The notes below the pieces were generated by a model. That model had not been told where the DNA came from. It saw only the letters and a program-made list of their open reading frames with translations, and ran no database searches. A stretch of 64,000 nucleotides of DNA, taken from contig JBLDXI010000009.1 of assembly GCA_047495785.1 (NCBI GenBank), forward strand, positions 3,224,001-3,288,000, written 5' to 3'. Made by a program: the position numbers and the translations under genes. The DNA is from Lepidodermella squamata (taxonomy: Eukaryota > Gastrotricha). Shown in pieces: positions 23,906 to 35,852 of this stretch. Each line of letters starts with the position of its first letter. Within the stretch, counting starts at the first letter, position 1.

Positions 23906-25380
23906 ATGACTACTACCGAAGTGACATTCGCATCATTTGATATCACTATATCGACGCTCGCTGTCGTTGCGAATTGTTTCGTTATCACAGCCCTGGCCAG
24001 GTCAAACATCGGCCTAGCAGGTTACAAGCAATTCCTCATCAGCCTTTCTACCGGAGACTTATTCATTGCTTTCATCAACATATTATCTGGAGTTCATCTT
24101 CTTGTATTTTCGGATCGAATTTCTAGCGAGATCTGCCTGAACGACTCCGCTTCGGACATTCTTGAAACTTTTATCGGCAAATGCTGCGACAACATCCTGC
24201 GCATCCTTACTTTAGCCGGGTTCTTCACCAATCTCGGCAATCTTTGCGGCATGAGTGTTGACCATCTCATTGGTGTTTTGTGGCCTTTGAAATACTCTTC
24301 GGTATGGCAAACATCTGATCTTCCGAACATTTGCTGTTATATTTTGTTTTCCAGATAATGACGCGGGAAAACACTCGTATTGCAATATTTACGATTTGGA
24401 TTTTTTCTTTTTCCTTAGGTAAGTTAGGCAATAATGTAGGTTAAAAATAAATTGAATTTTCCTTCGTAGCCTTCATTGATATCCCGATCAGACTTGCGAT
24501 GCTTGACGGCGCAACTGATAGCTCGGTCCCACCTACCCTTATTTCATTAGATAATCGTTCACTCGACTCAAAGGATGGGCGAACCGATAACTCGCGTCTT
24601 CTTCTCATACTGAACCGGCTATTTGACGAAGAGCAGAAAGACGACGCTAAATGCGAGCCCTGTCGATTTTTCGATGGTGATTCAAAGTGGCTTGAATTAG
24701 CAGTCATCGGATTGACCGTTTTCAGCTTCGCCCTACTTATAACATGTTACGCCGTAATTTTCCACGTGATCTCGACCAGACAAGCTAGCATCGGGGAACT
24801 GTCTGCCAGCAAGGCAAACTGTGAAATTCAGGGCAATAGCAATCGGAAATTCATTCGGACCACTTTCATGGCTGTCGGCGGATTTGCGATTTGGTAAGAA
24901 TTGCAGCTCGATTCTGTGAAAATTTCACGGTTAACATTTCACAGTTGGCTTCCTTTCATGATCAATGAGTTGATAATGCTGCTGGTTTACCGCGATCAGC
25001 CAACAGAAGACTTCTCTCAGTTAAGACAGCTCTATCTCACTAGCCAAGTTCTCAACTCGATTCTGAACGTTTATCCACTAATAGGTAAAAGGGCAAATTT
25101 TGACCTAGTTCATTGAGACACATTTTTTCTATTATCCAGATCCTATTATCAACACTGCAAGACTGACTGAGGTGCAGAGGTGAGTTAGACTTCCTATGAG
25201 GCCTGAAGTTTCGACGAATTTGATTGTAGAAACCTTCGACAGATCTTCGTGAGGAAAAAGGCCCCTTTGCCAGATATGCAAAGCTCCCCAATGCTGACGA
25301 TCACGAGTAGCCCTGGCCCGGCAATTCAACACTACGACGCGACAGACAACTCGATATCGACACTCAGTGCTGAGAATTAG
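23906..25380 (+). CDS. R8, orphan GPCR with DPIIN in TM7
   Basis: Receptor of 404 residues. Exons: 23906-24301, 24355-24418 (64 nt), 24470-24893, 24945-25084, 25140-25179, 25230-25380. The loop-2 motif (VLWPLKYSS) is fused to exon 1, with no microexon. TM3 begins KCCDNIL and ends SVDHLIGV; TM6 ICWLPF. TM7 reads LIDPIINTAR, so the Tyr of the N/DPxxY motif is Asn, unique in the set and expected to weaken G-protein coupling if class-A rules hold. Loop 2 has the shortest spacer of its subgroup but keeps RLLLILNRLFDEEQK and the partner Cys (KCEPCRFF). AATAAA at 25404-25409. Confidence 0.85.
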
Positions 25381-26001
25381 TCCTCTTTTAGTTGTGATAA
25401 ATCAATAAAGGCCCTTCTTCGACATGTCTCGCGTTTATTTATACATCACGCTTGATTTGGTAATTGTTAGTTTTTGATGGGATAATTAGGTTCAAGTCGA
25501 TAAATAGCTCAAGCAATTCAGGACAGTGATGTTACACAAATCGTGAGCGGATTCACGCTTCTATGGCACATTCAGGAAACGAGTCTTTGAGGATTCTCAA
25601 ACAGCGGATGTATGCGACGATGCATTTATCATTCAGCTCAGACACTGAGGTTGCATTGGGGTCCAAAACTCAACTAAATGATGCAGATGTTTGCTTAGTT
25701 CGAATGTCTTGTCCATCTCATCTTTATCCATTGAAACCCTACGGACAATATTGCGTGATGACAACCCTCAATGTACTCATATGAATAGTACAATGGCATA
25801 CTACTACTATCTTATGTGCACTTTTCGTAATAGCAAAATATTTGAATTCCCTAAGTATTAAACTCATCACTACTTAGAAATCGAAATTATTCTGGAGAAA
25901 ATGATTATTAAAACCGAAATATTTTTTCATCGATTTACTTTTAGCTTTATATAAAACGGAAGCCTGATATCCTTAGCGATGACCCGCGGCAGCAGTATAG
26001 A
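25381..26001. other. R8-R9 spacer
   Basis: R8 poly(A) signal at 25404-25409 and R9 TATA box at 25948-25956; a 73-codon frame at 25563-25784 has no family resemblance or supporting context. Confidence 0.5.
25948..25956 (+). promoter_or_regulatory. TATA box of R9
   Basis: TATATAAAA, 54 bp before the R9 start codon. Confidence 0.55.
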
Positions 26002-27474
26002 ATGTCGCTGAGCGTAGCATTCGCTATATTTGACTCGATTGTAGCCACCTTGGCTATCTTGGCTAACTGTCTCGTGCTAACCGCCGTCTTTGGAGCCAAA
26101 ATTTCCCTCACTGGCTACAAGCATTTCCTTATGAGCCTGTCCGCCGGGGATCTCTTCATGTCAAGTGTCAATATACTATCATTAGCTTTCCTCGCCATTT
26201 TTTCCGGCACTAATGTCGATGAAAGTTGTGTTGGATTCCTTCAGAGCATAATGCGATTCTTTGCGCAATGCGGGATCAACGTTCTGAGAATATTGAAGCT
26301 AGCCGCATTTTTTCTGAATCTGGCTAATCTGTGTGGGATGAGCGTGGATCATTTGATTGGGGTGTTATACCCTCTAAGATATCATGAGGTAGGAAAATTG
26401 GCTTGATATTCTTTCAGTATTCAATGCAGACCTTTCGATCAGCTTCTTAGTTCGAGTAAGGCTAGACTCGCGTTAGCTACAATTTGGATCTTGTCCTTCT
26501 CAATTGGTAGGTTGAAATATTAGGCCGATCAAATTTATTAAAAAGCCATTTTTCAGCTATCTTGGATATTCCGATCAATGTGCTGCTACATGTGATTCAA
26601 ATAAATGATCGATCGACACCGATGCCTCAACCGAAACTACGGCAGACTAGTGATATGGATCTTGAAGACTTCATGACTATTCTCCCAGCAAATGAAGCTG
26701 CTCTCGTTGATGAGATAATGCACGATACTGAGTTGCCATCAAATTACACACAGGTTGAAACATCCACGAGTATATCAAATGACAATCTGAGCCCAAACCA
26801 ATCGATTGATCGAATTTTCTCAATGCTACGGGAAGAGGAAAGGATGTCGGACTGTACAGTTTGCCGCTATTTCAACAAGCCAACGATGGGCTTAGAGCTT
26901 GCTGTTATCGCGCTATCGGTCGCCAGTTTTCTATTCCTACTCTTCTGCTACACCGCCATCTTTCGACAGATTATGAAGTCTACATACCGGCATGGCACAG
27001 CAAGATTTATTCGTACAACAATCATATCCTTGGGCGCTTTCGCTCTATGGTTGGTTTAATGTTATTTTAGTGGTAGACGCATACATTGATTTTTTCCGCT
27101 CAGCTGGCTGCCGTTTATGATCAACGAGCTGATAATGCTATTTGTTTATCGCGGCCATGATTCGTTTGAAGTCAACAATTCCATTTTGCGTGGTCAAATT
27201 CTTAACTCAGTTCTGACATGCTATCCGTTGATAGGTTTGCTCTCCTTTTCCGGATAACCATTTTTGTGCAAAAATGCTTCTTTCAGACCCGGTGATATAC
27301 GCAACACGGCTGCCGATTGTAAGAGCGGCTTTGCAATCTATGCTGCTGCGAGCTTCCTGTGGCATGATCACTTTCCCCAAAGAAAATTCGCCAGGCAGCA
27401 GCAGGAAATCTTTCATTGGCTATATTTCAGAACAGCCAAATGCATCTCCTTTTTTAGAATCCGAGAACGTGTAA
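26002..27474 (+). CDS. R9, orphan rhodopsin-class GPCR
   Basis: Receptor of 420 residues with only five exons: 26002-26388, 26443-26506 (64 nt), 26557-27049, 27104-27234, 27287-27474. The loop-2 microexon is fused to exon 1 (VLYPLRYHE) and the tail intron is lost. TM1 LANCLVLTAV, TM2 SLSAGDLF, TM3 CGINVL to SVDHLIGV, TM6 LCWLPF, TM7 DPVIYATR. Extracellular loop 2 contains ANEAALVDEIM and SIDRIFSMLREEER, both found in relatives, then the Cys pair TVCRYF. TM5 begins MGLELAV, with Gly where relatives have Trp. The short tail ends KSFIGYISEQ...SPFLESENV, clearly related to the R10 tail. AATAAA at 27490-27495. Confidence 0.87.
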
Positions 27475-28827
27475 ACTCCGAGTTAAAAAAATAAATATCG
27501 CAGGGGAATACAAAACACTTTTTTATCCCGCTTTTATCACTCTTTCATTGCCGCTTTATCGTATTACAGATATCTAGAACACATGGACGCTGAAACCATG
27601 ATACTCTTGTGATTTCGACAAATTTTAGGAAACTAGGTTACAAAATGTTCGCTATACCGGCTCATTTGATTGTATATATCAGATTAGTTTTCTGCGGAAA
27701 TATATTATATCGGATTTCATCTCATAACTACCGAGGGTTTTTTTTGCAATAGTACTTATTCAAGTATTTTGCTTTATTAGATTTCTCCAATTTCGCGCGT
27801 CTGAGAACGTGGCGACAATCTTGAAATAATGCAAGCAATTTTTAGCGAGTTTGCAGTGATAAGAAGATCTGGAAGTTCCATTCTGGTCTTAAGAAAATTG
27901 AAAGATGTGAAACGGACACGACCCAGGTAATCCAAGCATGTTCTCGAAAGAGTGGGAATAATAGTTCGCTTTAATAGGCCTCGGGGAATATTTTATATTT
28001 AGTCATAAACAAGTCAGGCAAAGCCACTGAGGACTATTCATCGTAATCATTTTCGCGGGTATGTCTGGGCGTAGCAGCCACATTAATATTATACATTAAT
28101 TGACGCGCTGTCAAAACTTATGCATTGAAAACACATTCAATTTACGGCAAAGAAATCAAAAGCGGTCGAGAACCATATACAGTAATTGAAAAACTTCACA
28201 GTTGTACTGCGAGCAAAGGGAAGCGGATTTATAATCGATTATCACGAGGATAATAACACTTATTGGAAACATAGGGATTTAATAATTTAAATCTTCTCGC
28301 ACCACCTGCATGATGCTTTTATTTTTAAAGAAACTTGTGCGTGCGACACCCTTTCGGGCTCAGATTTTAGGCTCTTTATTTACCCTTAAGCAAATTATTA
28401 TGCAGCTTGATATAGACCATTCACGCGTTTTAGTCGAATTAAATTGTCAATTTAGACTGCAGACAAAGGAAACTCATAACAATTTGACAGAGAGTATTTA
28501 TTTCCTCCGGTGAAGAAAGCGACACTCAGTTTATAGTCCTTGGGGATTGCGCAGAGAGGTTCACATTATTTGCATCAAACTTCCTTTAATCGCCTGATAG
28601 CACACACTATCGATTTTCTCGTCGGCGAAGAAATTTCAGCTCTTCTTACGCTTTTCTTACAAAAAAAAGTAATGATACCGTTGCACCATAATCTTATATA
28701 TTGTACTGTATGACTATTTTATCATTGTCAGTCTAGTTTTTTATTTCGCAGTTATGTGCCATCAAAACAATTTTTTGCATCACGCTTCCTATGACATGAT
28801 AAAGTTATTGGAAGTTTTTAGCTACTA
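27475..28827. other. Intergenic, 1.35 kb
   Basis: R9 poly(A) signal at 27490-27495; AT-rich sequence with no supported gene. Confidence 0.5.
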
Positions 28828-30412
28828 ATGGATGTCACAAGCGTACTATTCACTTGTTTTGACTCGGTTGTATGCTCACTGGCTATTTTAGCCAATGGCA
28901 TAGTTCTGTCGGCAGTGGTTCGCTCGAGAATTACCTTATCCGGCTACCGGCACTTTTTAATCAATTTAACCAGCGGCGACTTGTTCATCTCCCTCGTCAA
29001 CCTGCTGTCAATCGTGTTTATTGTCGTCAACCAGACATCGGGAGATTACTGCCCTCAGTCAGCCATAGTCAAAATTCTGGTGCAATGCGGTGATAATTTT
29101 CTACGCCTCCTTAAACTCGCTGGATTTTTCGTCAACCTCTTCAACCTGTGCGGAATGAGCATAGACCACTTCATTGGAGTCGTAAGCTTAAATTTTTATT
29201 TATTTTCTGACCCTAATAATGATTTTCTAACATACAGGTTCACCCGCTTAGATACCACGCTGTAAGTTTTTTGTTTGTAATATTTTCATTTTAAAAGGAA
29301 TTTTCACATCAGTTCATGAGCTCCAAAGTCGCCCGGTGCGCCGTTCTTTCAATATGGCTCATTTCACTTCTCATCGGTTAGTTTTTTCTTGAGATTGCTG
29401 ATTTTATTTTAATTGCGGTTTTATCAGCTTTTCTTGACATTCCTATCAATATCGCTTTGCATCAGTCAAAAGCTACGAACCACAGTCACCTCGTTGCGAA
29501 AAGCCCTCTTCTTGATTCTAGTTCCACGTCGTACCAAAATGAGTCTTCGACCTGGGGTGATGCTGACCCGGAGGACTCTGAAACTTTGCAAAATATCATG
29601 AGCGAACTTTCACCGGAACAAGCTGCTTATCTGGAGAAACTTTTCTCGCAAAAGAATAGCACCACCGATGAGTTTGAAGAGAATGTTACCCCTGCAAACT
29701 TAACGGCATCAACGCGATCTGTATGGAAGGTACCAGACGATCCTGCCTTCGACTGTAAAGCTTGCCCGGTGTTTAACAAAGAAACTATGTGGCTCGAGCT
29801 AGCTGTGATAGGCCTGTCTATCGCGAGTTTTCTGTTCCTCACGATTTGCTACATTGCGATCTTTCAACAAATCATGTCAACGCAGTATTCTCAGAGTGCT
29901 AAAACCTTCATCCGAGCAACACTCATTTCATTGGGGGCGTTTGCGTTTTGGTGAGAATTGCTGAATTTTAATTGTTAAAATCTACTACTCTCATCTTTCA
30001 GCTGGTTGCCATTCATGATTAATGAGTTTACGATGCTTTTCGTTTATCGTGGGCAGCGATCGTATTCTACGAATGTTGAAACGTTAGTCCTCATTGGCCA
30101 GCTGCTCAATTCTCTTTTAACCTTGTATCCGTTGATAGGTGAGTTTTCTTTTAGTTCTATCCGTTGTGTCCAATCTTGATTTTTCAATTTTTTTTAGATC
30201 CTGTTATTTACGCGACGCGCATCCCTGGTGTAAAACGGAGGCTACAAGTCATGTTTCTGAAAATGTCATTTGGCCGAGTTTCTCTAACATCAGGGCTTCC
30301 GCTCGATAATAGGAAGTCGTTTGTTACTCAAACAGATGGACCACCCAGGCCATCACCCTATCTCAACAAAGAGGCGGAAGCCGATCAGCCGTGTCTAGAT
30401 GAAAAAGTGTGA
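28828..30412 (+). CDS. R10, orphan rhodopsin-class GPCR
   Basis: Receptor of 438 residues, sister of R9. Exons: 28828-29181, 29238-29261 (24-nt, VHPLRYHA), 29313-29376 (64 nt), 29428-29950, 30002-30138, 30198-30412. It keeps the microexon that R9 has fused, so the fusion in R9 postdates their split. TM1 LANGIVLSAV, TM2 NLTSGDLF, TM3 CGDNFL to SIDHFIGV, TM6 CWLPF, TM7 DPVIYATR. Loop 2 has SPEQAAYLEKLF and four N-x-S/T sites, and its Cys in KACPVF precedes MWLEL. Tail lacks the final intron. AATAAA at 30483-30488. Confidence 0.87.
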
Positions 30413-30878
30413 CTAATTATTGCATAAGTACAACTAAGAGGATTATCGTGTTAAATTTGTACCTCGGTGATTATTGAGACAAAATAAAGTGATATTATAT
30501 GTTCCAAGTGCACTGTATTTTGACCAAAGACTATTCATCTCTCGATTTTCACCGTTAGTGATCTGTAATACCTGGGCATTGATGCAACAAATTACGATCT
30601 GAAGATAGGCATGGTTGCTGCGGCTACTAAAAGCGGAAAAGAAAAAAGACATCCCGATGGACTGAAAGAGCAATAATGTTTTCCATTATTTATGCTAACA
30701 GCCTCATAACGAGGCGATTCGCATTTTAACAAGTTTCGTTTAGTGTTCCCTGAGGCCTTCATATAGTGTCTATTATTTGGTGCAAGAATCACTTATCTTC
30801 AAAAGATATCCAGCATGAACGCACTTTCTCAAAAGAAACAGACGACATCATCCGTGTTCCAACAAGAAATAACGGAAA
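30413..30878. other. R10-R11 spacer
   Basis: R10 poly(A) signal at 30483-30488; nothing else recognised. Confidence 0.5.
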
Positions 30879-32725
30879 ATGTATAAAAGCTCGCCTGAGA
30901 CTACCGGGTTTTTCACTTACTTCGACTCGGTTATAGTATGCCTGGCCATCATCGCGAACTGCGTGGTTCTAGGCGCAGTTGCTCGTTCCGACATGGCATT
31001 GGTCGGCTACCGGCGGTTTCTTATGAGCCTAGCTGTTGGGGATCTCTTCATCTCCGTGCTGAACATTCTTTCCCATGTCTACAGCATTGTCGTTACGCCG
31101 AATTTGAATACAGCCGAGGACAGCTTCATATCAGGTGTCGCAACCAACTGCGGTGCGAATCTGCTCAGAACGTTGAAACTCGCCGGATTTTGCATCAATT
31201 TATTCAACCTATGTGGAATGAGTGTTGATCACTATATCGGAATAGTAAGTATCAATTGAACCCCGATATCCTGTAAATATCATCGCTCCACAGATTACAC
31301 CCTTGAATTACCGATCTTTCATGAACAAAACGGCGGTCCGTATGGCAATAGCTTGCATTTGGATTTTCTCCTTCGCCCTAGGTATGTCCTATTTTCTAAC
31401 TTGGAGAAAAACTATTTTTCCTTTGTCCAAGCCTTTGCCGACATCCCTGTGAGTATGGTTCTATCAAGAGGAGAAGAAGCGTCCAGGAAAATGATTTTCT
31501 TCTCCGGGCAAGCAACTGTTGGCCCAGTTGAGTTCGAAAAAAGCGGAATGCAGACAGTCGATCTGCGAGGCATTCTTCAAGACCTTGATACTAAAGACTC
31601 CGCTATGCTCATCGGCACCATTTTCGACCGGCCTAACCTAGCTCAAATAGGCATAAACGAGTCTACTCTATCACGGGTGGATTCGCTCAATCGGTTGCTG
31701 ACAAAATTACGGATTGACGAAGAGGCCCAGAAGAAGCATCGAAATGCCTGCTCTTACCTTAATTCCGAAAAAATGTGGCTGGAATTCATTGTAATCGGCC
31801 TAGCTGCAATTAGTTTTGTGTTTCTCTTCAGTTGTTATTTTGCGATATTTCATAAAATAGCCCGAAGTCAAGCACGTAGGATTAGCCTGGTTCAGCAACC
31901 GATCACGAACCACACTGCAAAGTTCATTTTCACAACTGTCATTTTCCTTACCGCATTCGCTATTTGGTAAATTGATCTTTTGTAGGCATATTAAGCCTTA
32001 ATTTCTCTTTGTTTATTCATAGCTGGTTACCGTATATTTTGAGTGAGACGGCTATATTGCTGCTTTACCGTGGCCGTTACAGTCTACGAAACAAAAAGCC
32101 ACCCGACACAGCCCCAGCTCCTTTCAGCTCATTCCTTCTCATCGGGCAAATATCGAACTCAATGCTAATGTTCTACCCGCTTTTAGGTAATTTACCGTCT
32201 GAAAATGTGAATTCGATTAATTTCAGTTGGCCGCGTTTGCACTCATTGCGACGCTGTGATTATCTGTAGATCCTATAATCTATGCAATACGTGTCCCAGC
32301 GGTAAAAAGGTTAAAATCACAGACTTTGATAATGAGTCCCAAATTTAGTTCTTAATGTCCTAAACTATAGGTCATTGGCAAAGCAGCTATTAGGGCGGAA
32401 AGCGTCAAAGCGAATTATTCGCAGTCGCCTGGTCGCTGCTTCTAGCCCGGCACCTACTGATCGCATCAAAAAAGCAATCGAGCCTCCCCCTGCTTCAAGA
32501 AATCTGACCGGAAATCGCGGTGAGCGGCAATTAGTTAAAATCGACGAATGGCGACAGCAAAACGGCATCCTTACTGACCCGCCGCCTCCAGTCCCTCGAG
32601 AACCATGCACGCAAAACAACTCATCCTTCACGAACGCAGCATGTAGCGAGGGACAAAAAGCTGACAGCCCGGAGAGAAATAATCGCGTTTACATCATTTA
32701 CACCGATCAAGAAGCCTTTTTGTAG
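30879..32725 (+). CDS. R11, orphan rhodopsin-class GPCR
   Basis: Receptor of 515 residues. Exons: 30879-31244, 31294-31381, 31432-31966, 32023-32186, 32270-32309, 32371-32725. The second exon is exactly 88 nt, the 24-nt microexon (ITPLNYRS) joined to the 64-nt TM4 exon, a clean loss of the intron between them. TM1 IANCVVLGAV, TM2 SLAVGDLF, TM3 CGANLL to SVDHYIGI, TM6 ICWLPY, TM7 DPIIYAIR. Loop 2 has DTKDSAMLIGTIF and RVDSLNRLLTKLR ahead of the Cys. The tail is about 120 residues, Pro-rich (DPPPPVPREP, a possible SH3 ligand) and ends in a Tyr-rich segment VYIIYTDQEAFL. AATAAA at 32744-32749. Confidence 0.87.
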
Positions 32726-33022
32726 GTCCCAAACAAGTTTGAAAATAAAACATGTTTTTCATCTCCGGTTCGTTTAATTCCAGACTAATTATTTTATATT
32801 TGTAAAACATTTATAATTCGGTAATGCCGCCTGCGGATTTTTTCTGGCTATTCTTGCGAATGAAATGCTGATCAAGCGTAGAGATCGTCCCGCTATTTTA
32901 TATATACTGTATTGCGGAAACCAGATTTTTATTAAAAATTCCAGCAGTTCGGTTACTTCTGAGATTGATTTTGCCTAGGCTTTTTGTCGCTTCCCTAGTA
33001 AATCCAATACATTTCACAAACA

Positions 33023-33377
33023 ATGAAATTCGAAATTCTGGCGGTGCTGTGCTTTACTGTGTTGATGGCGATGGAATGTTCGGCGGATCAGTCTGGGGAG
33101 CCATCCTCTGAAGACGACTCCTTATCCGACTCACTAAGTTGCTATAGGAAATTAGGCTCAACTATTCCTTTATTTTCATTGTTTTTCAGGGGATAGCATT
33201 GACAAGCTGCTTCAAAATGGAGGCGATGCTAATCCTACGTTGATGAAAGCTCTGCTCATCGCCCAAGATCGTAAACGCAAATCCAGGATGGAGGCCTGTT
33301 ACAAGAAGTATGGCGGCGACAAGGCCAAATCAGTCCACGTCATCTCTATCATCTGCAAATCAAAAGCCGGCTATTAA
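33023..33377 (+). CDS. Divergent family-A-like secreted protein
   Basis: Unrecognised 100-residue protein from exons 33023-33137 and 33190-33377, lying between R11 and R12. Exon 1 encodes a signal peptide (ILAVLCFTVLMAMECSA) and an acidic Ser-rich linker. The intron is phase 1 at the same place as in family A. Exon 2 has SIDKLLQNGGDANPTLMKA, then RKRKSRMEACYKKYGG and a second Cys in SIICKSKAGY. The order of helix, basic patch and first Cys matches A1-A4, but the SP-x-PF-x-LWA motif is missing and the Cys spacing is wider. The donor GTTGCT is weak. AATAAA at 33459-33464. Relation to family A is probable, not proven. Confidence 0.7.
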
Positions 33378-33770
33378 TCAAATCATTTTAAATTTAAGCT
33401 AATAGACATCAATTTCGATCTCAGAATTTCGCTGTTTTAATGTTGTTTTCTATGGAAAAATAAATTCGCTGTATGGAGAAATTCTCGTCTATGTAGTTAA
33501 AATCAGAATTTGACTCGGAATTCTTTTTAAAGATTATTCTGACATTAGTTCAATTATTTTAGAGACGTTTTTGCGCTTTTTCACGCCATGGAATTCATTT
33601 CCGGATAGGACGTCATCACATAGTTAGTTCTAGAGAATGTTTCACACATCGCCAAATCCCAATCGTCCGGCATAAGTTATTTTATACAGTAAGAAAAACA
33701 AATTAGTTTTCCGAGTTGCTTATGCCTGATAAAAGGAGGTAGTATCACACACGACCCCCGTGGATTCAAA
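33378..33770. other. Spacer before R12
   Basis: Poly(A) signal at 33459-33464 for the preceding gene; nothing else recognised. Confidence 0.5.
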
Positions 33771-35305
33771 ATGACTGTTGCTACTAAAGGCTTATTCCTT
33801 TACTTCGATGCTGTTGTTGTTTTACTTTCAATCACAGCCAATTGCTTCGTCTTGTTCGCTGTTTCTCGATCCAAACTATCCCTGCCTGGCTATAGACGAT
33901 TCCTAATCAGCCTTGCAGCCGGTGACCTAACTATCTCGAGTGTCAATGTTCTTTCGATTACCTACCAAGGTTTCTCAGATCGAATAAAAGAGACGTCAGT
34001 GAATGAGAATGTCTTCCTCTTGTACTGCGGCGCGAACATTCTGAGAACCCTTAAACTGGCCGCTTTCTGTCTGAATCTTCTCAATTTGTGTGGGATGAGC
34101 GTGGACCACTTGATTGGCGTGGTAAGATTCGCTTAATCTTAGGAGCTAAAATTGTATTTTACTTGTTTTAAGGTGTATCCGATGAAATATAAAGACGTAA
34201 GGCTGAGTGATTTAAGAAATAGTTAATCACGATTCAGTTTTCAGATCATGCATAAGAATGTCGCGCGGCTATCTGTGGCTTTCATATGGCTCTTGTCCTT
34301 TATTCTTGGTTTAAGGCTGATTGCTGATTTCATAAAAATACTTATTTTCTTTACCAGCTTTCCTAGACATTCTGATCAACATGGCCTTGCAAGAGAGCAA
34401 AACGGTAGCACCGTTCGATAAGCTTCCCCGAGAAAAACATTTAAACAACAAAAATGACACTCAAAAACTGAAACACTGGCTTCAGAGCAACCCCGATTTA
34501 GAGCTCAGCGTTGTTTTTGAGGATCTCGACCCTCAACAATCAGCCGCGTTATATGAAGCAATGTTCAGCGAAATTGATGAACAAGAACGGCCTCCTGGGA
34601 AGGCAATCGGCAACGATGAGACACAAGCCTCGCTAGACAGAATGTTGCAAGTCCTACAAGAAGAAGATCGACAGCAAGAAACATGTTCGATCTTAACGCC
34701 TGGAAAAATGTGGCTGGAATTCGCAGTCATTGGTCTCGCAGTTATTAGCTTCTTCTTCCTCACTGTGTGCTACGGTGTCTTATTTCGCAAGGTTTCTAAT
34801 CGTTTTAAATGCGATGGCATCAACGAGTCTCGTCGCAATGGGAATCGGAAAACCCGAAAGTTGATATTCACCACTGTTATTTTTCTCAGCGCATTCGCTA
34901 TCTGGTATAACTCAATTCGGTTGAAATTTTTAAATGTTGGGTTTTAAACTTTTCATTTGCCAGCTGGCTACCTTTTGTGATCAATGAATTTGCAATGCTA
35001 CTGATCTTCCGCAATCGAAGTCCAGAGGAAACTAAACCCCATCTGGACGCTTTGCTCCTGTTCGGTCAAATTTTATCGTCAGTACTAATGTTCTATCCGC
35101 TCATAGGTAAATACCTTTGGACAATTTTAATAAAAATTGATAATTACATTAAATAAATGGTTAGATCCTATCATCTATGCTGTCAGAATCCCGTCAGTGA
35201 GAAGGTTTTGGCTTAAAAATCTGACTATGAAACTGCGCTGCTAAAATTAACACGATTTTAACTTTCAGGATTTTGCGCAGAAATGTTGCTGGCCTGGCGT
35301 CTTAA
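33771..35305 (+). CDS. R12, orphan GPCR with truncated tail
   Basis: Receptor of 401 residues in the chosen model. Exons: 33771-34121, 34173-34196 (24-nt, VYPMKYKD), 34245-34308 (64 nt), 34358-34904, 34964-35106, 35165-35204, 35269-35305. TM1 TANCFVLFAV, TM2 SLAAGDLT, TM3 CGANIL to SVDHLIGV, TM6 ICWLPF, TM7 DPIIYAVR. Loop 2 has DPQQSAALYEAMF and SLDRMLQVLQEED. The 3' end is uncertain: the conserved phase-2 tail intron gives a 12-residue tail ending at 35305; reading through the donor ends at 35244 after RRFWLKNL; another frame stays open to 35529 and looks like a lost tail (KCCWPGVLTGERAFGDPST). A frameshift in the tail is possible. Confidence 0.8.
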
Positions 35306-35852
35306 CCGGCGAAAGAGCTTTCGGTGATCCATCAACACTGCTGGTGGCATCGCAAACAACTGGCAGGTGGTTCTTATCCCAATTCCCAATTCCTAAGTAC
35401 AACAAAGTGGTAAGCAGTCAAGTAAGTAGTTCAAGGACTATTGATTTTTCGTACCTAAGATCCATCGAAAAAGGAACATTCATTAATTTGGTTAATTTAT
35501 TTTTCAACCGCGATATTCATGATGATTGACATGACTTGAACCTCAGCGCTGATTTGATCTATCCAGACAGTGTATCAGATTTTGCGATTTATCTAGACCT
35601 AGATGGTTTCAATTTTATGTAGAGCGTTCTTTCATAAATAGCCATGATCTGACATTATGAAAATGTGCGGGGGTCGTGAAATTAGTGTCTTTTCATTTAC
35701 GCCCAATGAGCATGGGAGCGCAGCTTTGACATTCCGTTTACATTCGCATTGTCCTCGTCAATTATGATCAAAACACTATGACTAGAGCGGAAATACAGTT
35801 AGAGAAAATTCATTGTGTTTATGAGTTGAATCTTCCCTTTTGCATTAAGATT
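35306..35852. other. R12-R13 spacer
   Basis: The first part (to 35529) may be former R12 tail coding sequence in another frame. An ATG at 35778 is in frame with R13 but its extension is not conserved in R15. Confidence 0.45.

Noticed and set aside
35778-35852. Longer N-terminus for R13
   Set aside because: R15 and all other receptors start close to TM1; the extension has no counterpart.
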